From the NCBI RefSeq assembly GCF_020164955.1, contig NZ_JAIUHG010000028.1, forward strand, positions 24,106 through 88,105: a DNA stretch of 64,000 nt, read 5' to 3'. Every line of letters begins with the position of its first letter. Position 1 is the stretch's first letter. Below the pieces are notes generated by a model. That model was not told the origin of the DNA, ran no database searches, and saw nothing but the letters and a program-made list of their open reading frames with translations. The position numbers and the translations under genes are program-made. Below, in pieces: positions 1-8,589 of the stretch. Source of the DNA: Mesorhizobium sp. CA8. Lineage in GTDB: Bacteria > Pseudomonadota > Alphaproteobacteria > Rhizobiales > Rhizobiaceae.

Positions 1-622
1 TGACCTTCTTCGTAGCAAGGTCGACGGACAGCAGGCCGCCGGGCTCGGAGGTGCTGAAATCGGTCGTGTTGATGCCCTTGCCCCAGGACGCGACGATCAA
101 CCTGCCGCCATTGGCGAACACGCCGTTCGGCGAAGCGAGCAGCGCATCCTTGACGAACAGTTCCGGCCTGTCGCCGTCGATGCGGTAGATCGTATCGGCC
201 AGCATGTCGGTGACATAAACCTTGCCGGCGCGGTCCTGCGTCATGTCGTTGAGGAACACGGCGCCGGGCACATCGATGGTCTCGACCAGTCTGCCGCTGG
301 CGAGATCGACGACGCGCACCTTGGTGATATCGGCGGCGTAGAGCCTGCCGCCGGCGATCGCCATCCCCTTGGGCGCGTCCAAGCCCTCCACCCAGTGACG
401 CGCGAGGACCTTACCGTCGATCGACAGCAGCGACAAATAGCCATTGCCGTCCGCCGCGCCGGGATTGCCGACGATGTTGGAAACGACGATGCGGTTGTGG
501 GCGGCATCGACAAGGGCCGATTCCGGCTGCTCGAAGCCGGCGGCGCGCCAGAGCTCGCCGGCCTGCGCGGCGGATATGACGGAGATGGCGGCGAAGGCGG
601 CCGAAGCAATGAGATATTTCAT
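1..622 (-). CDS. Exported SMP-30/NHL-type beta-propeller protein (3' end cut by window edge)
   Basis: The reading frame runs from an ATG at 622 off the left window edge, giving 207 visible codons. A GGAGAG ribosome site precedes the ATG. Residues 1-21 look like a cleavable signal peptide (MKYLIASAAFAAISVISAAQ). The mature part shows repeated blade-like segments (ESALVDAAHNRIVVSN, GLDAPKGMAIAGGRLYAAD, LNDMTQDRAGKVYVTD, SPNGVFANGGRLIVAS) typical of SMP-30/gluconolactonase or NHL-like propellers. It probably acts in the periplasm as a lactonase-like or binding protein; the substrate cannot be told. It is divergent from the XRE regulator at 736, with a shared 113-bp control region. Confidence 0.75.
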   Translation of the reverse strand, partial: MKYLIASAAFAAISVISAAQAGELWRAAGFEQPESALVDAAHNRIVVSNIVGNPGAADGNGYLSLLSIDGKVLARHWVEGLDAPKGMAIAGGRLYAADITKVRVVDLASGRLVETIDVPGAVFLNDMTQDRAGKVYVTDMLADTIYRIDGDRPELFVKDALLASPNGVFANGGRLIVASWGKGINTTDFSTSEPGGLLSVDLATKKV

Positions 623-695
623 GGATGCTCTCCTGTGATGACGGCCGAGAGCTAGGCTTTCCGATACTTTCCGGGAAGCCGGAACAGGACTAGTA

Positions 696-711
696 TCGTA
701 ATTCAATACGA
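696..711. promoter_or_regulatory. Inverted repeat TCGTA-N6-TACGA in divergent promoter region
   Basis: Arms 696-700 and 707-711 are perfect complements around an AT-rich spacer. The site lies 25 bases before the XRE regulator start and 74 bases before the propeller gene start. This is a plausible operator for autoregulation by the XRE protein, but the binding is inferred. Confidence 0.35.
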
Positions 712-735
712 ATTTGCACGAATGAGGCGCAGTCC

Positions 736-1521
736 ATGAACGGTCCGATCTTCGAGGCGCTGAAACGGACGCTGAAGGCCAAGGGCCTGACCTACCGGAC
801 GCTCGCCGAGCGCATGGGCGTTTCCGAGCCGACGGTGAAGCGTATTTTCCATGAGAAGAACTGCAAGCTCGACCGGCTGATGGAGATCTGCGCCGCGGCC
901 GGTGTCGAGTTGGAGAACGTGCTCGGCGCGATGAACCGCGGGCCGGGTCCGGCCAACCGCGTCGCGCCGGAGATCGAGCGCCGGCTGGCGGCGCGGCCGG
1001 CCCTGCTCTTCGTCTTCGTCATGCTGTCGGAGAACTTCACGCCCGAAGGCATCATGCGCTCGCAAGGCCTGAGCGAAGCCTCGATGTTCCTCTACCTGCG
1101 CGACCTCGAGGAGCTCGGGCTGGTGGCGCTGGGGCGCGGGCTGTCGGCAAGGCTACTGGTCGACGCGCCGATCCAGTGGGATTTCGAGGGGCCGCTGAAG
1201 CCGCATTTCGAGATGACCAACAAGAACTTCATCGGCTGGGCGATCCGCCATATGGAGCGGGCCGCGACCTTCATCAGCTTTTCCAGGCGGATGCGGCCCG
1301 AAACGGCGGAAATGCTGCGCCGCGAGGCCGACGAGCTCGCCGAACGCGCCAGGCTGCTTGCCCATCACGACCAGCACACCACGCCCGAGGACCAGCTCAC
1401 CGGCTACAAATGGACCTTCGCCTTCGGCGCGACGCCGTTTCCGGCGATCATGCCGATCGGGCCGCATCCGAGGGATGCGGGCGCCAGGGCGGCGAAGGAG
1501 AAACGGGCTTTGCCGGCGTAG
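736..1521 (+). CDS. XRE-family transcriptional regulator with large C-terminal domain
   Basis: A 261-residue protein. An N-terminal Cro/C1-type helix-turn-helix spans about residues 4-60, with LAERMGVSEPTVKRIF as the two DNA-contacting helices. The rest has no domain I recognise; it includes a second possible wHTH-like stretch (GIMRSQGLSEASMFLYLRDLEELGLV, about 96-121), so it may sense a ligand or protein. The ATG at 736 has a GAGG nine bases upstream. Its divergent partner is the exported propeller gene, so local regulation of that gene is likely but inferred. It converges with the CHAD gene with only 7 bases between stops. Confidence 0.8.
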   Translation: MNGPIFEALKRTLKAKGLTYRTLAERMGVSEPTVKRIFHEKNCKLDRLMEICAAAGVELENVLGAMNRGPGPANRVAPEIERRLAARPALLFVFVMLSENFTPEGIMRSQGLSEASMFLYLRDLEELGLVALGRGLSARLLVDAPIQWDFEGPLKPHFEMTNKNFIGWAIRHMERAATFISFSRRMRPETAEMLRREADELAERARLLAHHDQHTTPEDQLTGYKWTFAFGATPFPAIMPIGPHPRDAGARAAKEKRALPA

Positions 1522-1528
1522 CGGGGCG

Positions 1529-2461
1529 TCACGCCGCCTTCGCTTCTTGCTGGGGTCCGGCGAGGTCGTCGCGCGCCTTGCGGGCAAGTCTCTTGGCCGA
1601 GCGCTTGGGGCTGTCGCCGAACAGCTCGGCGGCATCGGCAAGGCAGGCTTTGATCAGGCTCTTTTCGGAGCGCTTCAACAGCTTGCGCACAAGCCTGGTC
1701 TCGTCGGAAGGACCAAGCGGCTCGCCTTCGGCATCGAGCAGCGCGCGCATGACGAAGACGTCGTGCAAATCGCCGAGCTCTTCGCCGAGCTTGTCGACCG
1801 CTTTACGGCGGCGCTTGATCGGCGTCGGCCATAGGCGGCCGAGCAGCGACAGATGCATGCTGTGCGTCTTGGCCGCCTTGCGCAGATCGTGGAAATCGTC
1901 GGCCTCGCCGCGCGAGCCGGCCTTGTCCAGCGCCTTCCTGGCGCGCCGCAAGGTGGCGCGGGCGCCCTCGGCCAGGATGTCGGCGGCCTGCTCGGGCTGA
2001 TCGGGCAAGGCCAGCCTGTCGATGCGTTCGAGGCCTTCCCGGCAGGCAGCTATGGCCGCCTTGATGGCGGCGTCGAGGCCGGGACCGGCATGGAGCTCGT
2101 GCTGGCGCAGCACCAGCCGTTCGCGCACGGGGTCGAGACCGCCGCCTGCGGATTGTTCCGGGAAGGCATCGGCCAGACGGTCGATGGTTTCGATGAGAGC
2201 GGTCGACTCGCGTGGACCGGCAAGCAGCGCCGACACCTGCTTATAGCATTCGTTTTCGGTCTGGCAGAACGGTTCGTCCCCGGAACGAACCAGGCGCAGC
2301 AAGGCGCGCACGTTCTTCAGCCGCTTGCGGGATTTGTGCAGCCCCTGCTCCGGCTTCTCGCGCGCCATTTCAAGATGGCCAAGTGCCTTGCCGATCTCGT
2401 CGGCCAATATGCGCCTGACCTCGCCGGTCAGAGGCAAGCGCGGATCGATGCGGAAGCTCAT
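1529..2461 (-). CDS. CHAD domain protein
   Basis: A 310-residue, all-alpha, highly charged protein with the two CHAD halves. Conserved basic helices include LHKSRKRLKNVRALLRLVR near residues 41-59 and FHDLRKAAKTHSMHLSLL near 190-207. CHAD domains bind polyphosphate and often occur fused to, or next to, CYTH phosphatases. Here the start ATG overlaps the stop of the upstream CYTH gene by four bases (ATGA), so the two are translationally coupled and probably work together on polyphosphate or triphosphate. The precise role is unknown. No signal peptide or membrane segment is visible, so it is cytosolic. Confidence 0.88.
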   Translation of the reverse strand: MSFRIDPRLPLTGEVRRILADEIGKALGHLEMAREKPEQGLHKSRKRLKNVRALLRLVRSGDEPFCQTENECYKQVSALLAGPRESTALIETIDRLADAFPEQSAGGGLDPVRERLVLRQHELHAGPGLDAAIKAAIAACREGLERIDRLALPDQPEQAADILAEGARATLRRARKALDKAGSRGEADDFHDLRKAAKTHSMHLSLLGRLWPTPIKRRRKAVDKLGEELGDLHDVFVMRALLDAEGEPLGPSDETRLVRKLLKRSEKSLIKACLADAAELFGDSPKRSAKRLARKARDDLAGPQQEAKAA

Positions 2462-2931
2462 GCGGCGATCTCCGGAATCCCCCCGAGGGCCAGCGACGCG
2501 TTGTAGAACCTCGACTCGCCGGTGACCTCGCGACCGAGCCAGTCGGGCAGCATTTCGTCAGATACGTCCTCCGGCGTCTCCAGCTCCGCGATCACCAACC
2601 CCGCGAGCTTTCCGCCGAAAACATCGACTTCATAGAGATAGCCGCAATGTCTAACATGGTGGCGTGTCTTCTCGATGACACGTCCGACGGCAAAGGCCAT
2701 CAATTCCTCGGCCTCGGCAAGCGGGATGGAATATTCGAATTCGTCGCGCTCGCGCGCCCTGTCGCCGAACTTCAGCGTCAGCTTGGCGGAGCGCCCATCG
2801 CTGATGCGCACACGCACCGTTCGGCCGGGCTGTGCCGCCACATAGAACTGGCGAATGCGGATCTCCGCCTCGACCTCATCGCGCCAGGCGGGACTGGAGA
2901 CCAGGAACTTACGCTCGACTTCCTTGCCCAT
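2458..2931 (-). CDS. CYTH domain (triphosphate tunnel metalloenzyme) protein
   Basis: A 157-residue protein with the diagnostic ExExK motif at residues 4-8 (EVERK), then alternating charged strands (VRVRISDGRSAKLTLK, ERDEFEYSIPL) that line the TTM tunnel. The family hydrolyses inorganic triphosphate or makes cyclic nucleotides; short bacterial versions are mostly triphosphatases. It is the first gene of a two-gene operon with the CHAD gene, overlapping by four bases. In E. coli YgiF the two domains are a single chain; here they are separate. Substrate is inferred from family. Confidence 0.88.
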   Translation of the reverse strand: MGKEVERKFLVSSPAWRDEVEAEIRIRQFYVAAQPGRTVRVRISDGRSAKLTLKFGDRARERDEFEYSIPLAEAEELMAFAVGRVIEKTRHHVRHCGYLYEVDVFGGKLAGLVIAELETPEDVSDEMLPDWLGREVTGESRFYNASLALGGIPEIAA

Positions 2932-2991
2932 GGCCGCGCACTAAAGCCTGTGAGAGTCGAGAAGGCAAGCCGACTCAGCTGCCAATTTGAC

Positions 2992-3013
2992 TTTAATCAA
3001 TCGATTGATTAAA
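2992..3013. promoter_or_regulatory. Perfect 22-bp palindromic operator of the TetR/CecR-like regulator
   Basis: The core AATCAATCGATTGATT is extended by TTT and AAA into a perfect 22-base palindrome. It lies 8 bases before the start codon of the TetR gene. No Shine-Dalgarno sequence fits between the palindrome and the ATG, so the transcript may be leaderless or weakly translated. Binding by the adjacent regulator is the simplest reading and would give autoregulation of the whole exporter operon. Confidence 0.7.
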
Positions 3014-3021
3014 TACGACTA

Positions 3022-3726
3022 ATGAGCAAGCAGCCGCACGCAAAGAGGCATCAGCGCGAAGCCACCACCGCCGACCAAACGCGCGCGGCGCTGGTGCGTG
3101 CGGCGCTCAAGCTGTTCGGACGGCAGGGTTTCGATGGCACCTCGACGCGCGAGGTCGCGGCTGAGGCCAAGGCCAATATCGGCTCGATCGCCTACCATTT
3201 CGGCGGCAAGGAAGGCCTGCGCGCCGCCGCCGCCGACTTCATCGTCGAAACCATCCAGGGCATCGCCGGCCAGGCGCTGGGCGCAACCCAGGCGGCCGCC
3301 CCGGCAAGCCCGGACGCTGCGAGAGCACAGCTTTTCGCGGCACTGGAGCGGATGGTGGGCTTCGTCGTGGCCAGTCCGCAGGCCGGCGAGATCGTACAAT
3401 TCGTACTTCGCGAACTCACGCATCCGACTGCCGCGCTCGACCGCATCTATGCCGGCGTGTTCGAGCCGACGCACCGGCGGCTGTGCCAGATCTGGGGGCA
3501 GGCGACCGGCGAACCGGCCGAGAGCGAAGCGACCAAGCTCACCGTTTTCACGTTGATCGGCCAGGCCATCTATTTCCGCATCGGCCGCGAGGCGGTGATG
3601 CGCCGGATGGGCTGGCGCGGAATCGGCAATGAAGAGGCCGCCAAGGTGGTGGCGGTCACGGCCGACAACCTCAGGGCAATGCTGGCGGCGCGCGATGCAG
3701 GCGCCGGCAAGAAGGGCAAATCATGA
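3022..3726 (+). CDS. TetR-family regulator, CecR/YbiH-like, of the downstream ABC exporter
   Basis: A 234-residue protein. The TetR helix-turn-helix lies about residues 40-66 (STREVAAEAKANIGSIAYHF), followed by an all-helical ligand domain that resembles the CecR/DUF1956 type. In E. coli the related CecR gene heads the ybhGFSR exporter operon, the same layout as here: regulator, HlyD protein, ATPase, permease. The stop overlaps the next start by four bases. A perfect palindrome sits directly before the start. The effector is unknown; antibiotic-type substrates are suggested only by analogy to E. coli. Confidence 0.85.
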   Translation: MSKQPHAKRHQREATTADQTRAALVRAALKLFGRQGFDGTSTREVAAEAKANIGSIAYHFGGKEGLRAAAADFIVETIQGIAGQALGATQAAAPASPDAARAQLFAALERMVGFVVASPQAGEIVQFVLRELTHPTAALDRIYAGVFEPTHRRLCQIWGQATGEPAESEATKLTVFTLIGQAIYFRIGREAVMRRMGWRGIGNEEAAKVVAVTADNLRAMLAARDAGAGKKGKS

Positions 3727-4688
3727 GCTTTCTCTGTTCGCTGCCGCTCGCCGCCCAGCTGTTCGGCGCCTGCGCGCCGGCAGCCCCGCTCGCGGTCGGC
3801 TACGTCGAAGGCGAATATGTGCTGATGGCGCCGATCGAAGTGGCGCAGGTGGCGACGGTGACTGTCAGGCGCGGCGACCGCGTCGAGATCGGCGCGGCTG
3901 TGGCGACGCTGGAAGATGCCGACGCCAAGATCGAGGTGGCGCAGGCGAAAGCTGCGCTTGCGCAGGCCCAGGCCCAGCTTGCCGACCTGCAGGTCGGCAA
4001 GCGCCCCGAAGAAATCGCCGTGCTCAAGGCCGAGGTCGACATGGCCAAGGCCCAGGCCGCCGACGCCAAGCGCAAATACGACCGCGCGAGCGACCTCTAC
4101 AAGCGCGGCACCGGCACCCAGGCCGACTACAACACCGCCTCGGCCTCGCTCGAGACCGCCAATGCCCAGGTCGGCCAGGCGGAGGCCAATCTCGCCGTCG
4201 GCAATCTGCCGGCGCGGCCCGAGACCATCAAGGCCGCCGACAACCAGGTCAAGCAGGCGCAGTCGACCTTGCGGCAGGCCGAGTGGCGGCTGTCGAAGCG
4301 GGTGCTGACCGCGCCCTCGCCCGGCCGTGTCAACGACGTCATCCGCAATCCCGGCGACACGGCCGGGCCGACCGCGCCGGTGATCTCGATGCTGCCGGAC
4401 GGCGCCGTGAAGCTCAGCGTCTATGTGCCCGAAAGCGCCTTTTCGTCGGTCAAGGTCGGCACCGAGCTCGATGTCCATTGCGACGGCTGCGGGGCAGGGC
4501 TGAAGGCGCGCGTCAGCTACGTCTCGCCTGATCCCGAATTCACGCCGCCGGTGATCTACTCGCTCGAGAACCGGCAGAAGCTGGTCTATCTCGTCGAGGC
4601 CCGGCCGGAGGGCAATGTGGGACCCTTGCAGCCCGGCCAGATCGTCGATGTCGACTTGGCCGACATCGGGGCGGATCTCGGGCAATGA
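3723..4688 (+). CDS. HlyD/YbhG-type membrane fusion protein
   Basis: A 321-residue periplasmic adaptor. It has an N-terminal hydrophobic export segment (about 1-26) that includes a possible lipobox at the Cys of LFGAC, a first biotinyl-lipoyl half (about 35-65), a long Ala/Gln-rich coiled-coil hairpin (about 68-190) and a beta-barrel C-terminal part (APSPGRVNDVIRNPGDTAG and after). Such proteins link an inner-membrane exporter to an outer-membrane channel. Start and stop overlap the neighbouring genes by four bases each. No TolC-like gene is seen in the window, so an outer-membrane partner must be elsewhere. Confidence 0.85.
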   Translation: MSFLCSLPLAAQLFGACAPAAPLAVGYVEGEYVLMAPIEVAQVATVTVRRGDRVEIGAAVATLEDADAKIEVAQAKAALAQAQAQLADLQVGKRPEEIAVLKAEVDMAKAQAADAKRKYDRASDLYKRGTGTQADYNTASASLETANAQVGQAEANLAVGNLPARPETIKAADNQVKQAQSTLRQAEWRLSKRVLTAPSPGRVNDVIRNPGDTAGPTAPVISMLPDGAVKLSVYVPESAFSSVKVGTELDVHCDGCGAGLKARVSYVSPDPEFTPPVIYSLENRQKLVYLVEARPEGNVGPLQPGQIVDVDLADIGADLGQ

Positions 4689-5605
4689 ACGTCATCGACG
4701 TTCGCGGCCTGGTCAAGCGCTTCGGCGACAAGACCGTCGTCGACCATGTGACGATGACGGTCGCCGAAGGTGAGATCGTCGGCTTCCTCGGGCCGAACGG
4801 CTCGGGCAAGACGACGACCATCCGCATCATGTGCGGACTTTTGACGCCGGACGAGGGCGACGGCACGGTGCTGGGCTTCGACATCCGCACCGACGCGCTC
4901 AGGATCAAGCGCGAAGTCGGCTACATGACGCAGAAATTCTCATTCTACGAGGATCTGACGATCGGCGAGAACCTCGAATTCGTGGCGCGGCTGTACCGGC
5001 TGAAGCCGGTCGAGGAGTATGTCTCGCGCACGCTTCAGGATCTCGGCCTGACGAGCCGCCGCAACCAACTGGCCGGCACGCTTTCCGGTGGCTGGAAGCA
5101 GCGGCTGGCGCTGGCCGCCTGCATCATGCACGAGCCGAAGCTGCTTCTGCTCGACGAGCCGACGGCCGGCGTCGATCCCAAGGCGCGGCGCGAGTTCTGG
5201 GACGAGATCCATCGCCTCGCCGGCGGTGGGCTCACCGTGCTCGTCTCCACCCATTACATGGACGAGGCCGAGCGCTGCCATCGCATCAGCTACATTTCCT
5301 ACGGCAAGATGCTCGCCACCGGCACGGTGGACGAGGTGGTGAAAAATGCCGGGCTGACCACTTTCGTCCTGCAGGGGCCGCGGCTCGACCAGGTGGCCCA
5401 AGCGCTGCAGGGCCGGCCCGGCGTCGATCAGGTGGCGCCGTTCGGCGCGACGCTGCACGTCGTCGGCTCCGACAAGGCAGCGCTCGAAAAGGCGCTCGCC
5501 GATGTCGAGAAGGAGCATAAGGGCGTCACGGTGAAACCCGGCGAGACCAGCCTCGAGGACGTGTTCATCCAGTTCATGTCCGGATCGAAGGACAATATGG
5601 CATGA
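4685..5605 (+). CDS. ABC-2 exporter ATP-binding protein
   Basis: A 306-residue ATPase with a complete nucleotide-binding domain: Walker A GPNGSGKT at residues 36-43, a Q-loop in YMTQKFSFY, signature LSGGWKQRL, Walker B LLLLDEP and a switch His in VSTHYMDEAE. A C-terminal extension of about 80 residues follows. E. coli YbhF carries two fused ABC domains; this protein has one, so two copies per transporter are expected. It is coupled by ATGA overlaps to the HlyD gene before it and the permease after it. Confidence 0.92.
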   Translation: MNVIDVRGLVKRFGDKTVVDHVTMTVAEGEIVGFLGPNGSGKTTTIRIMCGLLTPDEGDGTVLGFDIRTDALRIKREVGYMTQKFSFYEDLTIGENLEFVARLYRLKPVEEYVSRTLQDLGLTSRRNQLAGTLSGGWKQRLALAACIMHEPKLLLLDEPTAGVDPKARREFWDEIHRLAGGGLTVLVSTHYMDEAERCHRISYISYGKMLATGTVDEVVKNAGLTTFVLQGPRLDQVAQALQGRPGVDQVAPFGATLHVVGSDKAALEKALADVEKEHKGVTVKPGETSLEDVFIQFMSGSKDNMA

Positions 5606-6750
5606 ACGATGGCATGAACGCGGTCTTCTCCTTCGCCAGGCTGGGCGCGCTGCTGACCAAGGAATTCATCCAGATGCGGCGCGATCGCATCACCTTCGCC
5701 ATGATGCTGGGCGTGCCGCTGATCCAGCTGGTGCTGTTCGGCTATGCGATCAACAACGACCCGAAGAGCCTGCCGGCCGCGCTCGTGGCGACCAGCAGCG
5801 ATCCGTACACGCGGGCGATGGTCTCGGCGCTGCAGACAACGGGCTACTACCGCTTCGACCATGTCGCGCAAAGTGCCGAGGAAGCCGAATTCCTGATGGC
5901 GCGTGGCGACGTCTCCTTCGTCGTCACCATCCCCGCCGATTTCGCGCGCCGCGTCGAGCGCGGCGACAATCCGCAGATACTGATCGAGGCCGACGCCACC
6001 GACCCGGCGGTGGCCAGCGGCGCCATCTCGACGCTCAGCACCGTCGCCAGCCAGGCGCTGCTCAGGGCGCAGGGCACGCAGGAAACGGCCAAGGAGGCGG
6101 CGCGCGGCCAGCTCGATGTCGTCGTGCACCGGCGCTACAACCCCGAAGGCATCTCGCAATACAATATCGTGCCCGGCCTGCTCGGCGTCATCCTGCAGAT
6201 GACGATGGTGATGATGACGTCGATCGCGCTGACGCGCGAGACCGAACGCGGCACGATGGAAAACCTCCTGGCCATGCCGTCGAGCCCGCTGGAGATCATG
6301 TTGGGCAAGGTGCTGCCCTATCTGGTGGTGGGCGCGGTGCAGGTGGTGGTGGTGCTGGCCGCGGCGAAGCTGCTGTTTGCCATTCCCTTCATGGGCTCGC
6401 TGTCGCTGCTGCTCTCGACCGTGCTGGTGTTCGTGTTGTCGCTGGTGCTGCTCGGCTACACGATCTCGACGATCGCGCGCACGCAGATGCAGGCGTTGCA
6501 GCTCACCTTCTTCTTCTTCCTGCCCTCGATCATGCTGTCAGGCTTCATGTTCCCCTATCGCGGCATGCCGGGCTGGGCGCAGACTTTCGGCGAGATCTTC
6601 CCGCTGACGCATTTTTTGCGCATCACCCGCGCGGTCATGCTGAAAGGGGCGGAGCTTCCGGCTGTGGCGACGGAAGTCGGCTGGCTGGTGGTGTTCGTGG
6701 CATTGTTCGCCGGCGTGGCGCTGGTGCGGTTCAGGCGCACGCTGGATTAG
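5602..6750 (+). CDS. ABC-2 type exporter permease (YbhS/YbhR-like)
   Basis: A 382-residue permease of the ABC-2 class. One N-terminal membrane helix (about 30-50) is followed by a large periplasmic domain (about 50-185), then about five membrane segments ending in AVATEVGWLVVFVALFAGVALVRF. E. coli has two permease genes, ybhS and ybhR; only one is present here, so a homodimer is likely. It is last in the four-gene operon, starting inside the ATPase stop codon. The substrate is unknown. Confidence 0.9.
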   Translation: MNDGMNAVFSFARLGALLTKEFIQMRRDRITFAMMLGVPLIQLVLFGYAINNDPKSLPAALVATSSDPYTRAMVSALQTTGYYRFDHVAQSAEEAEFLMARGDVSFVVTIPADFARRVERGDNPQILIEADATDPAVASGAISTLSTVASQALLRAQGTQETAKEAARGQLDVVVHRRYNPEGISQYNIVPGLLGVILQMTMVMMTSIALTRETERGTMENLLAMPSSPLEIMLGKVLPYLVVGAVQVVVVLAAAKLLFAIPFMGSLSLLLSTVLVFVLSLVLLGYTISTIARTQMQALQLTFFFFLPSIMLSGFMFPYRGMPGWAQTFGEIFPLTHFLRITRAVMLKGAELPAVATEVGWLVVFVALFAGVALVRFRRTLD

Positions 6751-6796
6751 GGTCAAACTAATGGTTGGGAGCGCCCGAATTAAGCCGAAATCGGAC

Positions 6797-7120
6797 CTAA
6801 GCGCGTTCCCCAAAGACATAGACAATGAGGAGAAGAGTGCCGAAGGAGCCGAGGCCGCCAATTACTGCAGCGAATAGAAGATAGCGCAGATGTTTGAATT
6901 CGCTTCGGACGAAGATGCCACTAGCTCGGCTATTCTTGCGTGCAGCTCGCTCCCAATATGGAAGTCCCCTTTCATCGGGCTTTGTTGCGAGCGCTTCCGT
7001 CTTTGTCAGGGTGAGATAGATACCGTAAAGCATTCCCACGAAGCTGACGAGAAAGACAGCAACACCGGCCCCCACCGCAAGATGGACGAGCAGTGGTTGT
7101 CCTTCCATGACGAGTTGCAT
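6797..7120 (-). CDS. Small two-helix membrane protein, unknown function
   Basis: A 107-residue protein with two clear membrane segments, VHLAVGAGVAVFLVSFVGMLYGIYL (about 12-36) and LRYLLFAAVIGGLGSFGTLLLIVYVFG (about 78-104), joined by a basic cytoplasmic loop. AGGAGCG lies just before the ATG, which supports translation. I do not recognise the family. The DNA around it appears less GC-rich than its neighbours, and it stands alone between two conserved operons, so it may have been acquired. Confidence 0.55.
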   Translation of the reverse strand: MQLVMEGQPLLVHLAVGAGVAVFLVSFVGMLYGIYLTLTKTEALATKPDERGLPYWERAARKNSRASGIFVRSEFKHLRYLLFAAVIGGLGSFGTLLLIVYVFGERA

Positions 7121-7192
7121 ACGCTCCTAGTCCCTGATTGTGCTATCTCTGCTATTCTGGACGCATTAACATCTGCTTTCCACCCATCGCGA

Positions 7193-7381
7193 TCAGTTGC
7201 GGCTGGTCATGCGCTCGCAAATGGCGCCGCCGACGGCAGGCAACAGGCCAAAGAGCAACAACTGGGCGGTTCCACCGATGCCAAACGCTCCAGCAAGCAG
7301 AAACGCAGCCAGCAGCCCGAGTGCCCCGCCCAAGACAAATGGCAGGTAACCTAGCAACAGCTTCTCCCGGCAGTGAACCAA
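7193..7381 (-). CDS. Possible small hydrophobic protein (TTG start)
   Basis: A 62-residue frame with a TTG start and two Gly/Ala/Leu-rich membrane-like segments (LLLGYLPFVLGGALGLLAAFLLAG and AQLLLFGLLPAVGGAI). No good ribosome site is seen before the TTG, so the true start is uncertain. It lies upstream of the other small membrane protein on the same strand. It could be a real two-helix membrane peptide or chance hydrophobic coding; the family is not recognised. Confidence 0.35.
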   Translation of the reverse strand: MVHCREKLLLGYLPFVLGGALGLLAAFLLAGAFGIGGTAQLLLFGLLPAVGGAICERMTSRN

Positions 7382-7439
7382 TTGATGGAAAACGTAACGT
7401 GATCGACGCTAAAGGCAAGTGTCCCGCTACGAAGGGCCT

Positions 7440-8417
7440 CTATGCCGCCGCCATGATCTCCGAATAGGTGCGGAAATCGACATTGGCGCCGGACAGGATG
7501 ACGGCCACGCATTTGCCGGCAAGGTCGATCTCGCCGGACGCGAGCGCGGCAAACGCGACACAGCCGCCGGGCTCGACCACGAGCTTGAGATAAGCCATGG
7601 CGTCGCGCATCGCCTGGGCGGCGGCCTTGTCGGAGACGGCGATGGCGCCGGCGAGATTCCGGCGGTTGATCTCGAAGGTGATGGCGCCCGGCTCGGCGGT
7701 GAGCAGCGCATCGCATATCGAGCTGTGGCCGGGCTCGTTCGAGACCCGCTCGCCCTTGGCCAGCGAGCGGCGCGTGTCGTCGAAATGCTCGGGCTCGACC
7801 GCCCAGACTTGCGTGCGCGGCGAAGCGTCCTTGACCGCGACGGAAATGCCGCTCGACAGGCCGCCGCCGCCGCAAGGGACGACGATGGCGTCGAGCGCCA
7901 CGCCGAGCGCTTTCGCCTGCTTCATCAGCTCCAGGCCGATCGTACCCTGGCCGGCAATGATCGCCGGATCGTCGAAGGGCGGCACCAGCACCATGCCCTT
8001 CTCGATATAGGGGCGCACGACAGCCATGCGGTCGTCCTTGAAACGGTCGAACGGCACCACTTCGGCGCCCATCTTGCGGACATTGCCGACTTTCAGCGCC
8101 GGCGCGTCGGCCGGCATGGCGATGACCGCCTTGACGCCGAACATGGCGGCCGAAGCTGCCACGCCTTGCGCATGGTTGCCGGAAGAGAAGGCCACGACGC
8201 CACGGCCGCGCTCTTCCTCGCTGAGCGATGACAGCTTGTTGTAGGCGCCGCGGATCTTGAAGGAGCCGGTGCGCTGCAGCGTCTCGGGCTTGAACAGGAT
8301 GCGGCCGCGATAGCGCTTGTTGAGCTCCGGCGATTCGATCAGCGGCGTTTCGACGATCAGGCCGGAAAGCCGCTCGGCGGCGGCGCGGATGTCGGAGATG
8401 CCGGGCAGGGTGGTCAT
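7440..8417 (-). CDS. Threonine/serine dehydratase-type PLP enzyme
   Basis: A 325-residue fold-type II PLP enzyme. The PLP lysine is K54 in GSFKIRGAYNK, the substrate loop is SSGNHAQG (about 79-86), and the phosphate-binding loop is PCGGGGLSSG. There is no C-terminal ACT domain, so it resembles catabolic threonine ammonia-lyase, serine racemase or the EutB-type dehydratase rather than full-length biosynthetic IlvA. It would convert threonine (or serine) to a 2-oxo acid and ammonia in the cytosol. The ATG at 8417 gives the usual family N-terminus; a longer in-frame extension upstream looks non-coding. Confidence 0.85.
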   Translation of the reverse strand: MTTLPGISDIRAAAERLSGLIVETPLIESPELNKRYRGRILFKPETLQRTGSFKIRGAYNKLSSLSEEERGRGVVAFSSGNHAQGVAASAAMFGVKAVIAMPADAPALKVGNVRKMGAEVVPFDRFKDDRMAVVRPYIEKGMVLVPPFDDPAIIAGQGTIGLELMKQAKALGVALDAIVVPCGGGGLSSGISVAVKDASPRTQVWAVEPEHFDDTRRSLAKGERVSNEPGHSSICDALLTAEPGAITFEINRRNLAGAIAVSDKAAAQAMRDAMAYLKLVVEPGGCVAFAALASGEIDLAGKCVAVILSGANVDFRTYSEIMAAA

Positions 8418-8589
8418 GGGCGAGGGCCTTGCGAAGAACGGGATCGCCCATGGTGCACGCAAAAGGCCGCGGCGCGCCAACGAAAAAATGTCATGGTTAC
8501 AAGGTTGGCGATGGTGGCGCCGTCCGCCTTCATCTTCGCCTATGGATGGCGAAAGCGAAGGCTTTGCCCTTTTCCTGGTGCCTGACCGG

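Noticed and set aside
3570..4685. Minus-strand frame opposite the HlyD gene
   Set aside because: His/Arg/Gly-rich shadow frame; the plus-strand operon has clear motifs and ATGA overlaps.
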